Positions 15,824 to 23,530 of a stretch of DNA of 64,000 bases are shown here, piece by piece. This DNA comes from Streptomyces monomycini (GTDB lineage: Bacteria > Actinomycetota > Actinomycetes > Streptomycetales > Streptomycetaceae): assembly GCF_022271435.1 (NCBI RefSeq), contig NZ_JAFIQY010000025.1, forward strand, positions 53,824 to 117,823, given 5' to 3'. A model generated the notes under the pieces. The model ran no database searches. It was not told the DNA's origin and was given only the letters and a program-made list of their open reading frames with translations. The first letter of the stretch is position 1; each line of letters begins with the position of its first letter. The position numbers and the translations under genes are program-made.

Positions 15824-16975
15824 GTGAGTTCCCCAGATCCGACCGTTCGCGCAGCGCGAAACACCGCTGCCGAGACCGAGCACGCAGGAAAACAGGCGGA
15901 CGGCGAGCCCGCCCGGCCGCTGCGCCGCCCCGTCGTCGCGGTCACCGGCGCCGCCTCCGGCGTGGGTGCCCTGCTGACCCAGGCGCTGACCGAGTCCGAC
16001 GAGGTCAAGCGGGTCGTGGCCATCGACGAGCGGCGCGGCGAGATCGCCGAGGCGCACTGGCACGTCCTGGACGTCCGGGACCCGGCCATCGCCGACAAGC
16101 TGCGCGGCGCCGATGTCGTCGTGCACCTCGCCGTCGACCTCGACCTGGAGACCGACGCGGCCGCGCGTACGGCGTACAACGTGCGCGGTACGCAGACGGT
16201 CCTCACGGCCGCGGCGGCCGCCGGCGTGCACCGGGTCGTGCTCTGCACCTCCGCCATGGTCTACGGCGCGCTCCCGGACAACGACGTGCCGCTGGCCGAG
16301 GACGCCGAGCTGCGGGCCACCGCCGACGCCACCGGGGTCGGCGACCTTCTGGAGATCGAGCGCCTGGCCCACCGCGCGCCCCGCGCGCACCCCGGCCTGA
16401 ACGTCACCGTCCTGCGCCCCACCGTCCTGGTGGGCGGCACGGACACCGCCCTGACCCGTTACTTCGAGTCGCCGCGGCTGCTGGTCGTCGCCGGTTCCCG
16501 CCCCGCCTGGCAGTTCTGTCATGTGGAGGACCTGGTCAGCGCCCTGGAGTACGCCGCGCTGGAGAAGGTCGAGGGCGAGCTGGCGGTGGGCTGCGACGGG
16601 TGGCTGGAGCAGGAGGAGGTCGAGGAGCTGTCCGGCATCCGGCGCATGGAGCTGCCGTCCTCGGTGGCGCTCGGCGCCGCCGCCCGGCTGCACCGCATCG
16701 GCCTCACGCCGTCGCCCGCCGGAGACCTGGCCTACACGATGCACCCGTGGGTGGTCAGCGGCAGCCGGCTGCACGAGGCGGGCTGGCGGCCCCGGTGGAC
16801 GAACGAGGAGGTGCTGGCCGAGCTGCTGGAGGAGGTGGCGGGCCGGTACACGGTCGCCGGCCGCCGCCTGGGCCGCAAGGACGCCACCGCGGCCGGAGCG
16901 GCCGGCGCGACGGTCGCCCTTCTGGGCACCGCCGCTCTGGTCCGCCGCGCCCGTAAGGCGCGCCGGCGCATCTGA
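15824..16975 (+). CDS. NAD-dependent epimerase/SDR-family oxidoreductase
   Basis: A 383-residue extended short-chain dehydrogenase. After a ~30-residue polar N-terminus comes the Rossmann motif TGAASGVG (about residues 44-51), the acidic AIDER that favours NAD binding, and TSAMVYGA. The canonical YxxxK is not obvious: the expected position holds LEIERLAHR, so catalytic competence is uncertain and it may be a binding or structural SDR. The C-terminus has a short hydrophobic helix (TVALLGTAALV) followed by a basic tail, suggesting membrane association. GTG at 15824 has GGAG about 8 bases upstream. Divergent from the DUF2342 gene. Confidence 0.82.
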   Translation: MSSPDPTVRAARNTAAETEHAGKQADGEPARPLRRPVVAVTGAASGVGALLTQALTESDEVKRVVAIDERRGEIAEAHWHVLDVRDPAIADKLRGADVVVHLAVDLDLETDAAARTAYNVRGTQTVLTAAAAAGVHRVVLCTSAMVYGALPDNDVPLAEDAELRATADATGVGDLLEIERLAHRAPRAHPGLNVTVLRPTVLVGGTDTALTRYFESPRLLVVAGSRPAWQFCHVEDLVSALEYAALEKVEGELAVGCDGWLEQEEVEELSGIRRMELPSSVALGAAARLHRIGLTPSPAGDLAYTMHPWVVSGSRLHEAGWRPRWTNEEVLAELLEEVAGRYTVAGRRLGRKDATAAGAAGATVALLGTAALVRRARKARRRI

Positions 16976-17282
16976 GGCGGCAGGGGCGGGTGCGCTACGT
17001 CTCGGCCGTGGGGGAGGGCTCGTACGGCGACGACGGCTCCGTACGGCCGTGCCGGGCCCGTTCCGCAGCGCCGACTCCGGACAGGCCCCGACGGCCCGTA
17101 CGGCCACGCAGCGGCCCCCGTACGGCCACGCAGCGGCCCCGGAGCAGCGCCCGTACGGCCGTGCCGAGGCCCCGCGCCGGCCCCGCCCGCCCCGCGCCTG
17201 TAGGAGCCTCCAACACGCCCCGTCACAGGACCGGCGGAAAGCCCATGCCCCGGGCGGCCGCCCCGTACGGCACGATGGAGCC
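16976..17282. repeat. Gene-free spacer rich in CCGTACGG, with a 22-bp-spaced direct repeat
   Basis: I see no convincing gene here. The spacer contains six or more copies of a CGTACGG core, and two copies of a 23-base element beginning CCCGTACGGCCACGCAG (17095-17117 and 17117-17139, spaced 22 bases). The palindromic CCGTACGG word is common throughout this window, so much of this may be genome-wide word bias. Confidence 0.5.
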
Positions 17283-17744
17283 ATGCCAGGCACGTATGAC
17301 CACCCGGGCGAGCAGGGTGCGGCGGACGCGATCCGCCTCCTCGCGGTCCGTGACACCCCGCTGTCCTTGGACGAGGTCTTCGCGGCCGTCGGCGATCCCG
17401 CCGCCGGCGGCACGGCCCTGTTCGTCGGTACGGTCCGTTCCCACGACGGCGGCGCCGACGTCGACGCCCTCGGTTACTCGGCGCACCCGAGTGCCGAGGC
17501 CGAACTGCGCCGCGTCGCCGAGAAGGTGGCCGCCGACTTCCCCGTACGCGCGATGGCCGCGGTGCACCGCGTGGGTGAGCTGGCCGTCGGCGACCTGGCG
17601 GTCGTCGTGGCGGTCTCCTGCCCGCACCGCGCGGAGGCGTTCGCGGCCTGCCGGCGGCTGATCGACGACCTCAAGCACGAGGTGCCGATATGGAAGAACC
17701 AGCGTTTTTCGGACGGTACCCAGGAGTGGGTCGGTGCCTGCTGA
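17283..17744 (+). CDS. moaE: Molybdopterin synthase catalytic subunit MoaE
   Basis: A 153-residue MoaE protein that transfers sulfur from the MoaD thiocarboxylate to cyclic pyranopterin monophosphate to make molybdopterin. Diagnostic features are TALFVGTVRSHDGG near residue 40, VHRVGELAVGDLAVVVAVSCPHR near 97-119, and PIWKNQRFSDGTQEWVG near the end, carrying the catalytic lysine. ATG at 17283 gives the normal length. No other molybdenum-cofactor gene is adjacent, so the pathway is split across the chromosome. Confidence 0.94.
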   Translation: MPGTYDHPGEQGAADAIRLLAVRDTPLSLDEVFAAVGDPAAGGTALFVGTVRSHDGGADVDALGYSAHPSAEAELRRVAEKVAADFPVRAMAAVHRVGELAVGDLAVVVAVSCPHRAEAFAACRRLIDDLKHEVPIWKNQRFSDGTQEWVGAC

Positions 17745-17837
17745 CGGCCGGTTTCCGGCGGTGGCGGCGGTTCCGGGCGGCGTCGGTGAAGCCTTTACGC
17801 GCGCTCCAGTTGCGTAACCCGCCCCCTGGCGTGAGCG

Positions 17838-17861
17838 TTGACCTGGCAGATGGTTAATCTG
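17838..17861 (+). promoter_or_regulatory. TTGACC element with adjacent inverted repeat
   Basis: TTGACC (17838-17843) resembles a -35 hexamer; a CAGAT-GGTTA-ATCTG inverted repeat (17847-17861) falls where the spacer would be. No good -10 is seen at 17-18 bases. Possible operator/promoter for the small membrane protein gene at 17905. Confidence 0.3.
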
Positions 17862-17904
17862 CTTATTCGTCGTTGCGGTTGTTACAAGGGGTCGGGAGGC
17901 CGCT

Positions 17905-18090
17905 ATGGGAGCGCTCCTCTGGTTGCTGATTCCGGTTCTCGCCGTCATCGCCGCCGTCGTGTGGAGCAGTTGGGCATCACGCAACCGCAGGACCGGGGAC
18001 GTCGCGGAACTGGCGGGCTACGCGCGGTTCCGGGAGGCGATGGAGAAACCGGAGAAGGCGCATTCCGGTTCGGACGCGGCGCGAGCCTGA
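17905..18090 (+). CDS. Small single-pass membrane protein
   Basis: A 61-residue protein with one N-terminal transmembrane helix (LLWLLIPVLAVIAAVVW, about residues 4-20) followed by a basic stop-transfer segment (SRNRR) and a short charged cytoplasmic tail. ATG at 17905 has GGGAGG about 6 bases upstream. It matches a type of small conserved actinobacterial membrane protein found upstream of the YlbL/PDZ protease gene; the association is recognised, the function is not. Confidence 0.72.
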   Translation: MGALLWLLIPVLAVIAAVVWSSWASRNRRTGDVAELAGYARFREAMEKPEKAHSGSDAARA

Positions 18091-18302
18091 CGGGCTGAGC
18101 CGGGGCCATGACCGGGGCCGTGGCCGTCGTACGCGGACGCGAGCGGCCGCCATGGTTCCGGTTTCCCGCCGCCCTCGCCCCGCCGCGTCCGCGGCGGTTC
18201 CGGGGCACCGCGTCCCGTGACCCGCTCCGCACCCCGCCCCGTCCGCCCCCGGACGGACGGCCCCCGAGGCCGGGTGTCGGAGGCGTCCCGTACTGTCGTT
18301 CC

Positions 18303-19394
18303 ATGCCACGCCGCACCGCGACGCTGCTCGCCTCTCTCGTGATGCTGATTGCGCTGATCTGCGCCGGGATGGTGATTCCCGTTCCGTATTCCGAGATGTA
18401 TCCGGGGCCCACGACCAACACCCTGGGCGAGCACGAGGGCGAGCCGGTGCTGCAGATATCCGGCCACAAGACGTATCCGACCTCCGGCCATCTGAACATG
18501 GTCACCGTCCGGGTCACCGGCGCCGAGTACCGCATGAACCTCTTCGCCGCGGTCGTCGGCTGGCTCAAGCACGACAGCCTCGTGGTGCCGCACAAGACGC
18601 TCTACCCGGAGGGCCAGACGGCGGAGCAGTCCGACCAGCAGAACGCCGAGGAGTTCACCCAGTCCCTGGAGAGCGCCAAGGTCGCCGCGTTCAAGCAGCT
18701 GAACATCCCGGTGGGCTCCCAGACGGTCGTGGCATCCGTCGTCAAGGACGCCCCCGCGGACGGCAAGCTGCACGCCGGTGACGTGATCAAGGCCGTGGAC
18801 GGTACGGCGGTCAAGGCCAACACCGACGTGGCGAAGCTGGTCACCCGGCACAAGCCGGGCGAACAGGCCGTCTTCACGGTCATTCCCGCCAAGGAGGCGG
18901 CCGCGGCCCAGAAGAAGGGCAAGCGCCCCGAAGGGCCCACCAAGGACGTCGCCGTCACGACCGCGAAGGCGGAGGGCGGCCGGTCGGTCGTGGGCATCCA
19001 GGCCGGCATCGACTACACGTTCCCGTTCGACGTCGACATCAAGCTGGCCGACGTCAGCGGCCCCAGCGCCGGGCTGATGTTCGCTCTCGGGATCATCGAC
19101 AAGCTCACGCCCGAGGACATGACCGGCGGCAAGTTCGTGGCCGGTACGGGCACGATCGACGCCGACGGCAAGGTCGGCCCGATCGGCGGTATCGCGATGA
19201 AGGTGGTCGGCGCGCGCAACAAGGGCGCCGAGTACTTCCTCACCCCCAAGGACAACTGCGCGTCCGTCGTCGACGACCACCCGGACGGCCTGCGCCTGGT
19301 CAAGGTGGACACCATCCAGGACGCGCTGAAGTCCCTGGAGAAGATCCGCAAGGGGGACACGGCCGACCTGCCGAGCTGCCCCGCGAACAAGTAG
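18303..19394 (+). CDS. YlbL-family PDZ / Lon-like serine protease
   Basis: A 363-residue membrane-anchored protease. Residues 5-25 form a signal-anchor helix; a PDZ domain lies near residues 130-205 (VVASVVKDAPADGKLHAGD, then a Lys-rich insert QKKGKRPEG); and a Lon-type catalytic domain occupies the C-terminal third, with the Ser in GPSAGLMFALG near residue 257 and the Lys in GGIAMKVVGA near residue 300, giving the Ser-Lys dyad. The family degrades membrane or secreted substrates outside the cytoplasm. ATG at 18303 lacks a strong ribosome site. It converges on the PPA1309 gene. Confidence 0.93.
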   Translation: MPRRTATLLASLVMLIALICAGMVIPVPYSEMYPGPTTNTLGEHEGEPVLQISGHKTYPTSGHLNMVTVRVTGAEYRMNLFAAVVGWLKHDSLVVPHKTLYPEGQTAEQSDQQNAEEFTQSLESAKVAAFKQLNIPVGSQTVVASVVKDAPADGKLHAGDVIKAVDGTAVKANTDVAKLVTRHKPGEQAVFTVIPAKEAAAAQKKGKRPEGPTKDVAVTTAKAEGGRSVVGIQAGIDYTFPFDVDIKLADVSGPSAGLMFALGIIDKLTPEDMTGGKFVAGTGTIDADGKVGPIGGIAMKVVGARNKGAEYFLTPKDNCASVVDDHPDGLRLVKVDTIQDALKSLEKIRKGDTADLPSCPANK

Positions 19395-19516
19395 GCGGCC
19401 CGCCCCGGGCCGGGCGGCAGCTCCGGCATCGGGCCCGGCAGCCGCTGCCGCGCCCGTAGGCCCGCGGGGCCCGTGGAGGACCCGTAAGAGACCGCCGGCC
19501 CCGTGCCGCGGCGGCC

Positions 19517-19540
19517 GGGCCGGGGCACCCGCCCCGGCCC
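19517..19540. terminator. Bidirectional terminator hairpin
   Basis: GGGCCGGGGC (19517-19526) and GCCCCGGCCC (19531-19540) form a perfect 10-bp stem with a 4-base loop between the convergent YlbL and PPA1309 genes. Confidence 0.65.
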
Positions 19541-19556
19541 CGGGCGGGCCGCGGCG

Positions 19557-20111
19557 TCAGCTCTCGAAGGTGGCGGACAGCGCGTCCGCCAGCCCCGGCA
19601 CGAGCTGCGAGCCGGTCAGCACCTCGGACGTGGAGTCCTTCTCCCGCAGCCGCAGCGCCGACTCGCGCGTGCCGTCCCGCAGCACCGCCACCGTCATCCG
19701 CACCTCCTGGCGGTCCGGGTGATCGGCGACCCACTTGGCGATCTGCGCGTCGTCCATGCCCTTCGGGACGGAGTCCTCCGCGGACGGCGGCAGCATCAGC
19801 CGCTCGACGGTCATCGCGCAGCCGGCCACCGCGTCCGGCCAGCCGATGGTGGCCAGGAACTCGTCCAGCGGGGCGCCGGCCGGGATCTCGTCCTGCTCGA
19901 CCGGGGTCAGCGAGGCGGTGGTGGAGTCGTCGATACCGAGCTGCTCGGCGAGCGAGGGTTCCTGCTCACGCAGCTGGGCGGTGTCCACGAGGGCGAAGAG
20001 GCGGGCGGGCTGGTCCCAGCCGAGCCCGGCGGCGTACTCGTCGATTTCGAGTACGGCACGGGTCAGCGGGCTGGCGGCGAGGGGGGTGCCGTCGACGGGA
20101 AGGTTGTTCAT
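19557..20111 (-). CDS. PPA1309-family conserved hypothetical protein
   Basis: A 184-residue actinobacterial protein of the PPA1309 family, with no signal peptide, transmembrane segment or known catalytic motif. Typical features are GWDQPARLFALVDT near residue 33, IGWPDAVAGCA near 93 and VRMTVAVLRDGTRES near 135. Function unknown. The ATG at 20111 is used; upstream extension runs into the divergent UPF0182 promoter region and is not supported. No strong ribosome site is visible. Confidence 0.85.
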   Translation of the reverse strand: MNNLPVDGTPLAASPLTRAVLEIDEYAAGLGWDQPARLFALVDTAQLREQEPSLAEQLGIDDSTTASLTPVEQDEIPAGAPLDEFLATIGWPDAVAGCAMTVERLMLPPSAEDSVPKGMDDAQIAKWVADHPDRQEVRMTVAVLRDGTRESALRLREKDSTSEVLTGSQLVPGLADALSATFES

Positions 20112-20235
20112 GCTCAATATCGTGCCCTGCTGACCCCGGAAAACGGGAACCGGGTAAAGCCTTAGTAAGTTGCAACAGTGGGTCCTACTATCGCCGGGCC
20201 TGCTCAACACGACAGCGAACTTCGAGGTGCGCACC

Positions 20236-23172
20236 TTGGCTTTCCAGATGCCGGACCGCGGCGGAGGCCCGACAGGGCCACGGATCAGAGTCGGCCGACC
20301 GTCCCGGCGGATCCGGACCCTGCTCATGACACTGGGCGTGCTGGCCGTGCTGGCCATGCTCTTCGTCATGTTCTCCGGGTTCTGGACCGACTGGCTCTGG
20401 TTCCGGTCGGTCCACTACTCCTCGGTCTTCACCACCACTTTGTTGACGAAGATCGGACTTTTTCTCGCCTTCGGCGCCCTGATGGCCGCCGCGGTCGGCA
20501 TCAACATCTGGCTGGCGCACCGGCTGCGGCCGCCGCTGAGCGCGATGTCCATGGAGCAGCAGAGCCTCGACCGCTACCGGATGGGCCTCGCCCCGTACAA
20601 GAAGTGGGCGCTGCTCGCGGTCACCGCGGTGGTGGGTCTGATCGCCGGCGCGTCGGCCTCCGGCCAGTGGCGTACGTGGCTCCAGTGGGTGAACGGCGTG
20701 CCGTTCGGCCAGAAGGACCCGCAGTTCGGCAAGGACGTCGCGTTCTACGCCTTCGACCTGCCCTGGTACCGCTTCCTGCTCAGCTTCGGCTTCGCGTGCG
20801 CGGTACTGTGCCTGATCGCCGCGGCGCTCACCCACTACCTGTACGGCGGGCTGCGCGTCACGAGCCCCGGCTCGCGCGCGACGGCCGCCGCCACCGGCCA
20901 CCTCTCCGTGGTGCTGGGCGTCTTCGTGTCGCTCAAGGCCGTCGCGTACTGGCTCGACCGGTACGGCCTGGCGGTGAAGTCCAGCGGGCTGAAGTCCGCC
21001 GACGGCTGGACCGGTCTGCGCTATGTGGACGCCAACGCCTACCTGCCCGCCAAGACGATCCTGTTCTTCATCGCGGCGATCTGCGCGGTGCTCTTCTTCG
21101 CGACGCTGTGGCGCCGTACCTGGCAGCTGCCGGTCATCGGCTTCGGCCTGATGGTGCTCTCCGCGGTCCTCATCGGCGGCCTGTACCCGGCCATCGTGCA
21201 GAAGTTCCAGGTCCAGCCGAACGAGCAGGCCAAGGAAGCGCCGTACATCAAGCAGAACATCGAGGCGACCCGCGACGCGTACGACATCAAGGGTGTCGAC
21301 GTGCAGGGGTACGACGGCAACTACAAGCCGAAGAACGACACGGAACGGGAGAAGCTGCGCGACGCCGCCGACACCACGGCGAGCGTGCGGCTGCTCGACC
21401 CGAACGTGGTCTCCCCGTCCTTCCAGCAGCGCCAGCAGGTCCGCAGCTACTACCAGTTCCCGTCGACGCTCGACGTGGACCGGTACAAGGACAAGGACGG
21501 CAAGGACCAGGACACCGTCATCGGTCTGCGTGAGCTGAACCTCAACGGCGTCTCCGAGCGCAACTGGATCAACGACCACTTCAAGTACACCCACGGTTTC
21601 GGCGCCGTGGCGGCCAAGGGCACCACGTTCGCCGAGGGCGGCGAGCCGGCCTACACCGAGAGCGAGCTGCCCTCGAAGGGCCAGTTCGGCCCGTACGAGC
21701 AGCGGGTGTACTACGGCGAGAAGACCACCCAGTACTCGATCGTGGGCGGGCCGCAGAAGGAGCTGGACTACTCCTCCGACAAGAGCGGCGAGAAGAGTTA
21801 CAGCTACACCGGCAAGAGCGGGGTCAACCTCGACAACCCGGTCAACCGCGCCGCCTACGCGGTCGCGTTCGGTGAGCCGCAGATCCTCTACTCGGGCGCC
21901 ATCGGCAAGGGCTCGCGGATTCTGTACAACCGCACGCCCAAGGAGCGCGTGGAGGCGGTCGCCCCCTGGCTGACCATCGACGGCGACGCCTACCCGGCGG
22001 TCATCGACGGCCGGATCAAGTGGATCGTCGACGCCTACACGACGAGCAACGGCTATCCGTACGCCTCGCGCACCACGCTCGGTGACACCACCGCCGACTC
22101 GCTCACCGACGGTCAGCGGGCGGTCGTCGCCCAGCAGAACCAGGTCAACTACATCCGCAACTCGGTCAAGGCCACGGTCGACGCCTACGACGGTTCGGTC
22201 AAGCTCTACGAGTGGGACACCAAGGACCCGGTCCTGAAGACCTGGATGAAGTCGTTCCCCGGGACGGTCGAGAAGAAGAGTTCCATCAGCAAGTCCCTGA
22301 TGGAGCACATGCGCTACCCGCAGGACCTCTTCAAGGTGCAGCGCCAGCTGCTGACGACATACCACGTCACCGACCCGAACACCTTCTACACGGGCAGCGA
22401 GCGCTGGCAGGTCCCGAACGACCCGACGAACAAGTCGGGCAACTCGGTGCCGCCGTACTACCAGAGCCTGAAGATGCCGGACCAGAAGGCCCAGACCTTC
22501 GCGCTCACCACGACGTTCACCCCCAACAAGCGGGACAACCTGGGGGCGTTCATGGCGGTCGACGCCAATGCCACCAGTGGTGACTACGGCAAGATCAGAG
22601 TGCTGAAACTGCCGTCCCAGACACCGGTGCCGGGACCCCAGCAGGTCCAGTCGAAGTTCAACTCCGATCCGAAGATCGCCAACGAGCTGAACATCCTGAA
22701 GAAACTCGGCGACTCCGAGATCGAGTACGGCAACCTGCTGACGGTCCCGATGAACGGCGGCCTGCTGTACGTGGAGCCGGTCTACCTGCGCGGCGCGGGC
22801 ACCAACTACCCGCTGCTGAAGAAGGTGCTGGTCAGCTACGGCGAGAACGACCCCGTGCTGGGCAACAACCTGGCCGAGGCCCTCGATGTCGTGTTCGGCA
22901 AGAAGCCGCCGGGCTCCGGCACGGAGCAGCCGCCGTCCGACGGCGGTGACACGGGCAAGCAGCCGCCCGGCGGCCAGACGTACAAACAGGCTGTCGCCGA
23001 CGCCGAGAAGGCGCGTGAGGACGGCGAGAAGGCCCTGAAGGAAGGCGACTGGGCCGGTTTCGGCGAGGCGCAGAAGAGGCTGAAGGCGGCCCTGGAGCGG
23101 GCCGTCGAGGCGGCGGAGAAGGTCCCGCAGAAGGAGGACGCCGGCAAGAACGGCGGCACCGGCGGTAGCTGA
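20236..23172 (+). CDS. UPF0182 family multi-pass membrane protein
   Basis: A very large (about 978-residue) conserved actinobacterial membrane protein. About seven hydrophobic helices occupy the first 330 residues (for example LLMTLGVLAVLAMLFVMF near residue 30 and FFIAAICAVLFFATLW near 280), followed by a large extracytoplasmic domain (PNEQAKEAPYI, RTPKERVEAVAPWLTIDGD, FTPNKRDNLGAFMAVDA) and an acidic, Gly/Lys-rich C-terminal tail near residues 895-978. Function unknown. The start is uncertain among GTG 20227, TTG 20236 and ATG 20248, the last two giving the usual MAFQMPDRG or MPDRG N-terminus. A TACTAT -10 candidate lies at 20186-20191. Divergent from the PPA1309 gene. Confidence 0.9.
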   Translation: MAFQMPDRGGGPTGPRIRVGRPSRRIRTLLMTLGVLAVLAMLFVMFSGFWTDWLWFRSVHYSSVFTTTLLTKIGLFLAFGALMAAAVGINIWLAHRLRPPLSAMSMEQQSLDRYRMGLAPYKKWALLAVTAVVGLIAGASASGQWRTWLQWVNGVPFGQKDPQFGKDVAFYAFDLPWYRFLLSFGFACAVLCLIAAALTHYLYGGLRVTSPGSRATAAATGHLSVVLGVFVSLKAVAYWLDRYGLAVKSSGLKSADGWTGLRYVDANAYLPAKTILFFIAAICAVLFFATLWRRTWQLPVIGFGLMVLSAVLIGGLYPAIVQKFQVQPNEQAKEAPYIKQNIEATRDAYDIKGVDVQGYDGNYKPKNDTEREKLRDAADTTASVRLLDPNVVSPSFQQRQQVRSYYQFPSTLDVDRYKDKDGKDQDTVIGLRELNLNGVSERNWINDHFKYTHGFGAVAAKGTTFAEGGEPAYTESELPSKGQFGPYEQRVYYGEKTTQYSIVGGPQKELDYSSDKSGEKSYSYTGKSGVNLDNPVNRAAYAVAFGEPQILYSGAIGKGSRILYNRTPKERVEAVAPWLTIDGDAYPAVIDGRIKWIVDAYTTSNGYPYASRTTLGDTTADSLTDGQRAVVAQQNQVNYIRNSVKATVDAYDGSVKLYEWDTKDPVLKTWMKSFPGTVEKKSSISKSLMEHMRYPQDLFKVQRQLLTTYHVTDPNTFYTGSERWQVPNDPTNKSGNSVPPYYQSLKMPDQKAQTFALTTTFTPNKRDNLGAFMAVDANATSGDYGKIRVLKLPSQTPVPGPQQVQSKFNSDPKIANELNILKKLGDSEIEYGNLLTVPMNGGLLYVEPVYLRGAGTNYPLLKKVLVSYGENDPVLGNNLAEALDVVFGKKPPGSGTEQPPSDGGDTGKQPPGGQTYKQAVADAEKAREDGEKALKEGDWAGFGEAQKRLKAALERAVEAAEKVPQKEDAGKNGGTGGS

Positions 23173-23248
23173 CACCGCGGCCCGGCCCCCGGAAGCGACC
23201 GGTGGGCCGGGCACCCCTCCGCGCCGTGGTACCTTGGATACACAACGG

Positions 23249-23322
23249 CGCGGGGTGGAGCAGCTCGGTAGCTCGCTGGGCTCATAACCCAGAGGTCGCA
23301 GGTTCAAATCCTGTCCCCGCTA
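23249..23322 (+). tRNA. Initiator tRNA-fMet (CAT), copy 1
   Basis: A complete 74-base cloverleaf: acceptor CGCGGGG/CCCCGCT with unpaired position 1 (C opposite T), D arm GAGC/GCTC, anticodon arm CTGGG-CTCATAA-CCCAG (anticodon CAT), T arm GCAGG-TTCAAAT-CCTGT. The three consecutive G-C pairs in the anticodon stem and the 1:72 mismatch are initiator hallmarks. CCA is not encoded. A strong terminator follows immediately. Confidence 0.97.
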
Positions 23323-23330
23323 CTGAAGAA

Positions 23331-23363
23331 CGAAGGCCCGGATCCTTGGGATCCGGGCCTTCG
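23331..23363 (+). terminator. Terminator of initiator tRNA copy 1
   Basis: CGAAGGCCCGGATCC (23331-23345) pairs perfectly with GGATCCGGGCCTTCG (23349-23363), a 15-bp stem with a TTG loop starting nine bases after the tRNA. Confidence 0.85.
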
Positions 23364-23530
23364 TCATGTGTGGCGCGACACGCCCGGACGGGCGCGCCTT
23401 TCCCAGATGTGAACGACAGTGGAGGAGAACGGAGTTTGGCATGTCTCTGTATCGGGAAGTCGACAAAACGCTGTAGTGACCTCACTGGCTGCGGTATACC
23501 AGGTGTACGCGGGTTGCGGGTGGTGCGACG

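Noticed and set aside
20188..23307. 1039-codon frame antisense to UPF0182
   Set aside because: Composition is Val/Leu/Arg-skewed with no domain; the sense gene is a recognised family.
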